DNA from: Bacteroidota bacterium
GTDB taxonomy: Bacteria > Bacteroidota > Bacteroidia > Chitinophagales > Chitinophagaceae
Length of the DNA: 27,531 bases
Assembly: GCA_947441205.1 (NCBI GenBank)
Contig: CANETM010000003.1
Coordinates: forward strand, 1-27,531
Direction: 5' to 3'
The translations under genes and the position numbers were made by a program. The notes under the pieces are model-generated. The model was not told the origin of the DNA, did no database searches, and was given only the letters and a program-made list of their open reading frames with translations. Below are positions 22,346 to 27,531 of this stretch, in pieces (position 1 is the stretch's first letter; each line of letters starts with the position of its first letter).

Positions 22346-25300
22346 ATGAAGAGGATTTTTTTATGGCTAACCCTGCTTAGTGTAAGTGTTATGTCAAAAG
22401 CACAGGAAACCTTCCCGATAAACGGAGTAAGGGACATTCGCTCGGGTTTGTATGCATTTACAAACGCGACCATTGTGCAAAATGCAACATCTAAAATTGA
22501 AAAAGGAACCCTCCTTATTAAACAGGGAAAAATTATTGCAGTTGGGCAAAACGTGGCAGTTCCTGCAGATGCGGTAGTTGTTGATTGTAGTGGTAAATTT
22601 ATTTACCCGTCTTTTGTTGATGCGTATACTAATTATGGTGTAGGTACAAACTCAAGACCAGCTGGTGGTTTTAATTATGGAGCACCTGCACAATTTGTAT
22701 CTAACAAACCGGGTGCATACAATTGGAACCAATCAATTAAACCAGAGACAAATGCTTATGAAATATTTGCAGCTGACGAAGCAGGCGCAAGTGTTTATAG
22801 AGCAAATGGATTTGGTACCGTGTTTACTCATGTTAAAGATGGTATTGCGCGCGGAACGGGTGCAGTAGTTACGCTTGCAACACACGACACGCATCAAGCA
22901 TTAATAAAAACAAAAGCAGCGGCGGTTTATTCATTTGAAAAGGGTTCGTCAACACAATCCTATCCTAGTAGTTTAATGGGTAGCATATCACTTCTACGTC
23001 AAACATATATTGATGCAAAATGGTATCAAACAAAACCAGCTACAGAGGGTACTAATCTTTCATTAGATGCATTTAACGCAACCCAATCATTACCTCAAAT
23101 ATTTGCGGCTGATGATAAGTGGTCAACATTAAGGGCTAACAGAATTGGCGCCGAATTTGGAATTCAATATATTTTAAAGGGTGGCGACAATGGCTACCAA
23201 AGAATTGAAGAATTAGCAAAAACAAAAGCCTCCTTTATTATTGGAATAGATTTTCCTGTAGCAATGGATGTAGAAGATCCGAATGATGCAAGATTTGTTT
23301 CTTTGGCAGATATGAAACACTGGGAATTAGCACCCACTAATCCTGCTGCTTTTGAAAAAGCAAACATTCCTTTTAGTATTAGCGTTTCAGAAATGAAAGA
23401 CTCAAAAACATTTTTTGCAAATTTGAGAAAAGCAATTAGCGCTGGATTATCAGAAGCAAAAGCACTAGACGCACTTACAAAAACACCAGCTACACAAATA
23501 GGTGTTTATGATCAAGTGGGTTCGGTTGAAACGGGTAAGTGGGCTAATTTTATTATTACCACCGAACCGGTATTTTCTAGTACTTCAAAAATTATTGAAA
23601 ACTGGGTACAGGGAAAAAAATATGTGGTGAATGGATCTGAGTGGACAAATCTTTCGGGAAAATATAAATTAACTATTGTTAACGCTGGAGTAAATACAGA
23701 TTATAATTTGGAGGTGAAAAAAGATTTAACAGCTTCCATAATTAATGCAGATACCTTATCAGCAAAATTATCGGTAAACGAATCGTTCATAAAACTAAGC
23801 TTCCCTTCTAAAAAAGGAAGAGGTGCCGAACAAATTAGATTGGGTGGGGTAATTGTTGGTGGAAACTGGAATGGTGTTGGAACAGACGCTCTGGGAAATA
23901 AAACAACCTGGACTGCTACACTTGTTGGTCAGCTTGCAGCTGCGGCTGAAAAGAAAAAGGATGCTGATTCAACAAAAGCATTGGCAAAGATTACTTATCC
24001 GTTTTTAGGATTTGGGAATGAAACAATTCCTAATCAAGAAACTATCTTAATTAAAAATGCCACCGTTTGGACTAGTGAAAAAGAGGGTGTTTTACAAAAT
24101 ACCGACGTTTTAGTTAAGGGTGGTAAAATCGCAAAGGTTGGTAAAAACCTTTCTGATGCAAGTGCAAAATTAATTGACGGTACTGGAAAACACTTAAGCG
24201 CCGGTATAATTGACGAACACTCACATATTGCAGCGCTATCTATTAATGAAGGCGGCCAGTCTGTAACAAGTGAGGTGCGCATTGGAGACAACATGAATCC
24301 AGAAGACATAAATATTTATCGTCAATTAAGTGGTGGCGTTACTACCTCTCATATTTTACATGGTTCTGCTAATACAATTGGTGGTCAAACACAACTAATG
24401 AAACTACGCTGGGGTGCAACAGACGAAGGTTTGAAATTTGCTGGTGCTGATCCGTTTATAAAATTCGCCCTTGGTGAAAACGTAAAAAGAACAACTTCCA
24501 CAAATAATAATCGTTTCCCCGATACAAGAATGGGGGTAGAAGAAGTTTTAAATGACGCATTTGACAGGGCTGTTGATTATCAAAAAGCAATGAAATCAAA
24601 TCCAAATACAAGAAGAGATTTGGAATTAGATGCGTTGGTAGAAATTATGAACAAAAAGCGTTTTATTACTTGTCACTCCTATGTACAAACCGAAATAACT
24701 TATATGATGCGCGTGGCTGAAAAGTATGGCTTTAAAGTAAACACTTTCACACACATATTAGATGGTTATAAGGTGGCAGATAAAATGAAAGAGCACGGTG
24801 CAACAGCTTCAACATTCTCTGATTGGTTTATGTATAAAACAGAGGTACAAGACGCGATTGCATATAATGCTTCCATAATGCAAAAAGTAGGATTGAATGT
24901 TTGTATAAATTCAGATGATGCTGAAATGGCTAGACGTTTAAATCAAGAAGCGGGTAAGGTGGTAAAATATGGTGGTGTGTCTGAACAAGATGCATTTAAT
25001 ATGGTAACCATTAATCCGGCAAAAGCATTACACGTTGATGATAAAGTAGGTAGCATTAAAGCCGGCAAGGATGCCGACCTTGTTTTGTGGTCAGATAATC
25101 CTTTAAGCATTTATGCAAAATCATTATACACTATTGTTGATGGTGTAATTTATTTTGATCGTGAAAAAGATGCTGAAGTACGAAAAGTGGTAGCAGCTGA
25201 AAAAGCACGTTTGGTACAAAAAATGCTTGGCGATAAAAGAGCTGGTGCGCCGACAAGACCAGCAATGGCTAGCTTACAAACAACCTTACAATGTGCCGAC

Positions 25301-25351
25301 CACGATGATCATGATGATTTGGCAACTATTTACGAAAACGAAAAAAACTAA
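22346..25351 (+). CDS. secreted tandem amidohydrolase; N-half degenerate, C-half with intact metal ligands
   Basis: 1001 residues with a signal peptide (1-20, ending MSKAQ). Two imidazolonepropionase-like amidohydrolase units follow. Unit 1 (about 25-430) has the composite beta-sandwich start, but where the HxH metal motif belongs it reads PSFVDAYTNYG (88-98), with Tyr94 and Asn96. Unit 2 (about 565-970) reads GIIDEHSHI with His625 and His627, then His777 (ITCHSYVQ), His803 (FTHILDGY) and Asp857 (NSDDAEM), a full set for a binuclear or mononuclear metal site. Both units end in the usual GSIxxGKxADxxx strand. Probably a periplasmic hydrolase of cyclic amide or peptide-like substrates; the substrate is unknown. 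The C-terminus is His/Asp-rich (CADHDDHDDL). The next gene starts 3 bases after the stop. Confidence 0.88.
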   Translation: MKRIFLWLTLLSVSVMSKAQETFPINGVRDIRSGLYAFTNATIVQNATSKIEKGTLLIKQGKIIAVGQNVAVPADAVVVDCSGKFIYPSFVDAYTNYGVGTNSRPAGGFNYGAPAQFVSNKPGAYNWNQSIKPETNAYEIFAADEAGASVYRANGFGTVFTHVKDGIARGTGAVVTLATHDTHQALIKTKAAAVYSFEKGSSTQSYPSSLMGSISLLRQTYIDAKWYQTKPATEGTNLSLDAFNATQSLPQIFAADDKWSTLRANRIGAEFGIQYILKGGDNGYQRIEELAKTKASFIIGIDFPVAMDVEDPNDARFVSLADMKHWELAPTNPAAFEKANIPFSISVSEMKDSKTFFANLRKAISAGLSEAKALDALTKTPATQIGVYDQVGSVETGKWANFIITTEPVFSSTSKIIENWVQGKKYVVNGSEWTNLSGKYKLTIVNAGVNTDYNLEVKKDLTASIINADTLSAKLSVNESFIKLSFPSKKGRGAEQIRLGGVIVGGNWNGVGTDALGNKTTWTATLVGQLAAAAEKKKDADSTKALAKITYPFLGFGNETIPNQETILIKNATVWTSEKEGVLQNTDVLVKGGKIAKVGKNLSDASAKLIDGTGKHLSAGIIDEHSHIAALSINEGGQSVTSEVRIGDNMNPEDINIYRQLSGGVTTSHILHGSANTIGGQTQLMKLRWGATDEGLKFAGADPFIKFALGENVKRTTSTNNNRFPDTRMGVEEVLNDAFDRAVDYQKAMKSNPNTRRDLELDALVEIMNKKRFITCHSYVQTEITYMMRVAEKYGFKVNTFTHILDGYKVADKMKEHGATASTFSDWFMYKTEVQDAIAYNASIMQKVGLNVCINSDDAEMARRLNQEAGKVVKYGGVSEQDAFNMVTINPAKALHVDDKVGSIKAGKDADLVLWSDNPLSIYAKSLYTIVDGVIYFDREKDAEVRKVVAAEKARLVQKMLGDKRAGAPTRPAMASLQTTLQCADHDDHDDLATIYENEKN

Positions 25352-25354
25352 AAC

Positions 25355-26665
25355 ATGCAAAAGAAATATTCTACTTTATTTATATTGTCTCTTGCATTGT
25401 TATGTAAAGTAACAAGTGCACAAGAAACAATTTATCCTGCGGGTCCTCAACAAGGCACAACCGCAATAATACATGCAACGGTTCATGTTGGAAACGGTAC
25501 TGTTTTAAATGACGCAACAGTTGTATTTGAAAAAGGTAAAATTACGCAGGTGGGTGCCGGAATTGCAGCGCCTGCTAATGCTACAATCGTAGATGGTTCT
25601 GGAAAACAAGTTTATCCGGGATTAATTTTATCAAATTCTTATTTAGGATTAAAAGAGGTTGGAAGTGGTGTAAGGGGAAGTAATGACCTTGTGGAAATTG
25701 GCGAAAACAACGCAAGCATAAGGTCTCTAGTTTCTTACAATACCGATTCTAAAATCATTAATGTATTAAGAGCAAACGGAATCTTATTAGCACATGTGGC
25801 ACCCGAGGGTGAGTTGATTGACGGACAATCAAGTGTTGTACAACTTGACGCTTGGAACTATGAGGATGCTGCCTATAAATCAGACATTGGTCAATTCATT
25901 GAGCTTCCTTCATTTGTTGTACGTCAAAGGGGGCGTGGTTTTGTACGTCAACCCCAAGCGGCAGATCCCATGAAAGAGGCTTTTAATAAAATAGAAACGA
26001 TTAAGAAATTCTTCACAGAAGCAAAGGCATACTTACAAGAAAAAAATCATGCATCAAACAACTTAAAGTTTGAAGCAACACGAGGTTTGTTTGAAGGAAA
26101 ACAAAAATTATTTGTTCGAGCTGACGAAGTAAAGCAAATACTTATTGCAATTGATATAGCTAAGGCTTTTGGATTTAAAGTAGTAATTGTGGGTGGCGCA
26201 GAAAGCTTTCAAATTGCATCCATTTTGGCGGCAAATAGTATTCCTGTAATTCTTGGTGCACAACACGCACTTCCAAATACAGAGGATGATGATGTTGACC
26301 AACCCTATAAATTACCGGCACAATTAACAAAAGCGGGCGTGTTGGTATCCATTAGCGATATGAGTGAAAATACCAAACAAAGAAACCTTAGCTTTAATGC
26401 GGGTACAGCAGCTACCTATGGATTGTCCAAGGAGGAGGCTTTAAGCGCAATAACGCTGAACAGTGCAAAAATTTTGGGTATCGATGATGTTACCGGATCC
26501 ATAGAAACGGGAAAAGATGCCAACATTGTTATAAGCGATGGTGACATTTTAGATATGCGCGGTAATCAAATAACTAAGGCGTTTATTCAGGGTCGAGACG
26601 TTTCATTAGACAATAAACAAAAACAACTTTATGAGCGTTATAAATTTAAATACAAAATAAAGTAA
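25355..26665 (+). CDS. secreted amidohydrolase-like protein, metal motif lost
   Basis: 436 residues with a signal peptide (1-23, ending VTSAQ). It has one amidohydrolase-like unit, similar in layout to unit 1 of the preceding protein: the GSGKQVYPGLILSNSYLG segment (82-98) holds Leu92, Asn94 and Tyr96 where D-x-H-x-H is expected. The closing TLNSAKILGIDDVTGSIETG and GKDANIVI are clear family features, and ISDMSE holds an Asp near the expected late-ligand site. It is therefore probably non-catalytic and may partner with the active half of the 1001-residue protein. The 3-base gap shows co-translation. No gene follows within the operon. Confidence 0.85.
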   Translation: MQKKYSTLFILSLALLCKVTSAQETIYPAGPQQGTTAIIHATVHVGNGTVLNDATVVFEKGKITQVGAGIAAPANATIVDGSGKQVYPGLILSNSYLGLKEVGSGVRGSNDLVEIGENNASIRSLVSYNTDSKIINVLRANGILLAHVAPEGELIDGQSSVVQLDAWNYEDAAYKSDIGQFIELPSFVVRQRGRGFVRQPQAADPMKEAFNKIETIKKFFTEAKAYLQEKNHASNNLKFEATRGLFEGKQKLFVRADEVKQILIAIDIAKAFGFKVVIVGGAESFQIASILAANSIPVILGAQHALPNTEDDDVDQPYKLPAQLTKAGVLVSISDMSENTKQRNLSFNAGTAATYGLSKEEALSAITLNSAKILGIDDVTGSIETGKDANIVISDGDILDMRGNQITKAFIQGRDVSLDNKQKQLYERYKFKYKIK

Positions 26666-26708
26666 GTAAAAATTTATAAACACCAATATTGATTGCTTGT
26701 TATAATTT

Positions 26709-26745
26709 ACATCCCCTTCGCAAATGCGTTGGGGATGTTTTTTTT
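26709..26745 (+). terminator. strong terminator of the amidohydrolase operon
   Basis: Stem ACATCCCC/GGGGATGT (26709-26716, 26731-26738) with an inner CGCA/TGCG stem (26719-26722, 26725-26728) across a TT/TT internal loop, then a run of eight Ts (26738-26745). It lies 15 bases upstream of polA. Confidence 0.93.
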
Positions 26746-26747
26746 GT

Positions 26748-26755
26748 TACCTTAG
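26748..26755 (+). promoter_or_regulatory. possible -7 element of polA
   Basis: TACCTTAG, one mismatch from TAnnTTTG, ending 4 bases before the polA ATG; a TTG (26729-26731) stands 16 bases upstream, within the terminator arm. If real, the polA mRNA is leaderless and the promoter overlaps the terminator. Confidence 0.45.
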
Positions 26756-26759
26756 CACT

Positions 26760-27531
26760 ATGTCTAAAAAACTATATTTACTTGACGCCCTTGCGTTAAT
26801 TTATCGTGCATATTATGCACTTATTCGCACTCCAAGAATTACCAGTACCGGCATTAACACTAATGCACAATTTGGTTTTACAAATACGCTTTTAGAGATA
26901 ATTAAAAAAGAAAATCCTTCCCACATTGCTGTATGTTTTGATACACATGCACCGACTGAGCGTCACACTGATTTTACAGACTATAAAGCAAACCGTGAAG
27001 AGGCTCCCGAAGATTTACTAAGTTCTTTACCACATATCAAGGCAATTATTGAGGGCTTTAACATTCCAGTAGTTGAGTGTGATGGTTATGAAGCAGACGA
27101 CGTAATTGGAACACTAGCTTGGCAGGCAGCCGACCTGGGTTATGAAGTTTATATGGTTACTCCGGATAAAGACTACGGTCAACTTCTTGTTAAGCCCAAT
27201 GTTTATATGTGGAAGCCCCCGGCATTTGGAAATGAACGAGAGATTTTAGATGCAGAAAAAATTAAAGCGAAGTGGGATATTGAGCGCGTAGATCAAGTGA
27301 TTGATATGCTGGGCTTGATGGGAGATGCTGCTGATAATATTCCAGGTATTCCTGGGGTGGGTGAAAAAACGGCAGCCAAATTATTAAAAGAGTATGATAC
27401 GCTTGAGGGTGTTTTAGCTAATGCAGATAAGATAAAGGGTGCAATGGGTGAAAAGGTTCGCGTTGGTAAGGCGTCGGCTATCATGAGTAAAAAATTAGCT
27501 ACGATTATAACCAACGTTCCTGTTCAATTTC
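26760..27531 (+). CDS. polA: DNA polymerase I, N-terminal 5'-3' exonuclease part (cut by right edge)
   Basis: 257 codons from ATG 26760 (MSKKLYLLDALALIYRAYYA) to the window end. The flap-nuclease domain is clear: DALALIYRAYYAL (9-21), CFDTHAPTERH with YKANRE (60-80), GYEADDVIGTLA (109-120), TPDKDYGQLL (134-143) and the helix-hairpin-helix GLMGDAADNIPGIPGVGEKT (185-204). The acidic metal ligands of the family (Asp9, Asp61, Glu111, Asp113, Asp136, Asp138, Asp189, Asp192) are all present. The 3'-5' exonuclease-like and polymerase domains lie beyond the edge. No Shine-Dalgarno is visible. Confidence 0.96.
   Translation, partial: MSKKLYLLDALALIYRAYYALIRTPRITSTGINTNAQFGFTNTLLEIIKKENPSHIAVCFDTHAPTERHTDFTDYKANREEAPEDLLSSLPHIKAIIEGFNIPVVECDGYEADDVIGTLAWQAADLGYEVYMVTPDKDYGQLLVKPNVYMWKPPAFGNEREILDAEKIKAKWDIERVDQVIDMLGLMGDAADNIPGIPGVGEKTAAKLLKEYDTLEGVLANADKIKGAMGEKVRVGKASAIMSKKLATIITNVPVQF

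Overview
This AT-rich window comes from the phylum Bacteroidota; a Chitinophagaceae-like or related relative is my guess. The evidence is the promoter -7 element TAnnTTTG ahead of asnS, feoA and mnmG, the general lack of Shine-Dalgarno sequences, Sec signal peptides ending in ..AQ, a long disordered N-terminus on Rho, and an MG2-plus-plug-domain surface protein of a type common in that phylum.

Left third (1-9324, all minus strand): the 5' part of an extracellular contractile injection system (eCIS; phage-tail-like, Afp/PVC/MAC/T6SS-iv type). In transcription order it encodes one sheath, the major tube (gp19-like), an intra-operon terminator-like hairpin, a second tube protein (Afp5-like), a 57-residue DUF5908-like protein, a LysM adaptor (Afp7-like), a VgrG-like spike (Afp8-like), a bare PAAR tip (Afp10-like), a gp25-like wedge (Afp9-like) and a very large gp6/baseplate-J-like wedge (Afp11-like) that runs off the left edge. 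Tape measure, AAA+ ATPase, terminator/cap, fibres and cargo are not in the window and are expected to the left.

9481-14327: a secreted GH29 alpha-L-fucosidase (minus) divergent from a secreted alpha/beta-hydrolase esterase (plus) that is followed by an 801-residue MG2/plug-domain envelope protein. This looks like a small glycan-degradation locus. A tRNA-Phe(GAA) with its own terminator follows on the minus strand.

14575-22241: housekeeping genes. asnS and an EamA/DMT permease are separated by one base (minus). Divergent from asnS is rho with a GTG start and a roughly 150-residue low-complexity N-terminus. A bidirectional terminator separates rho from nadD. nadD and a standalone feoA-like gene form a minus-strand pair, divergent from ybeY. 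Between ybeY and mnmG are two copies of a parS-like palindrome, with a REP-like inverted-repeat element between them.

22346-27531: two secreted amidohydrolase-family proteins in an operon. Only the C-terminal half of the first keeps an intact metal-ligand set. A strong terminator follows, and then the 5' part of polA runs off the right edge.

The most notable content is the eCIS operon with its built-in hairpin after the sheath and tube genes, and the parS-like pair beside mnmG. All function calls are from reading the sequence; no database search was run.
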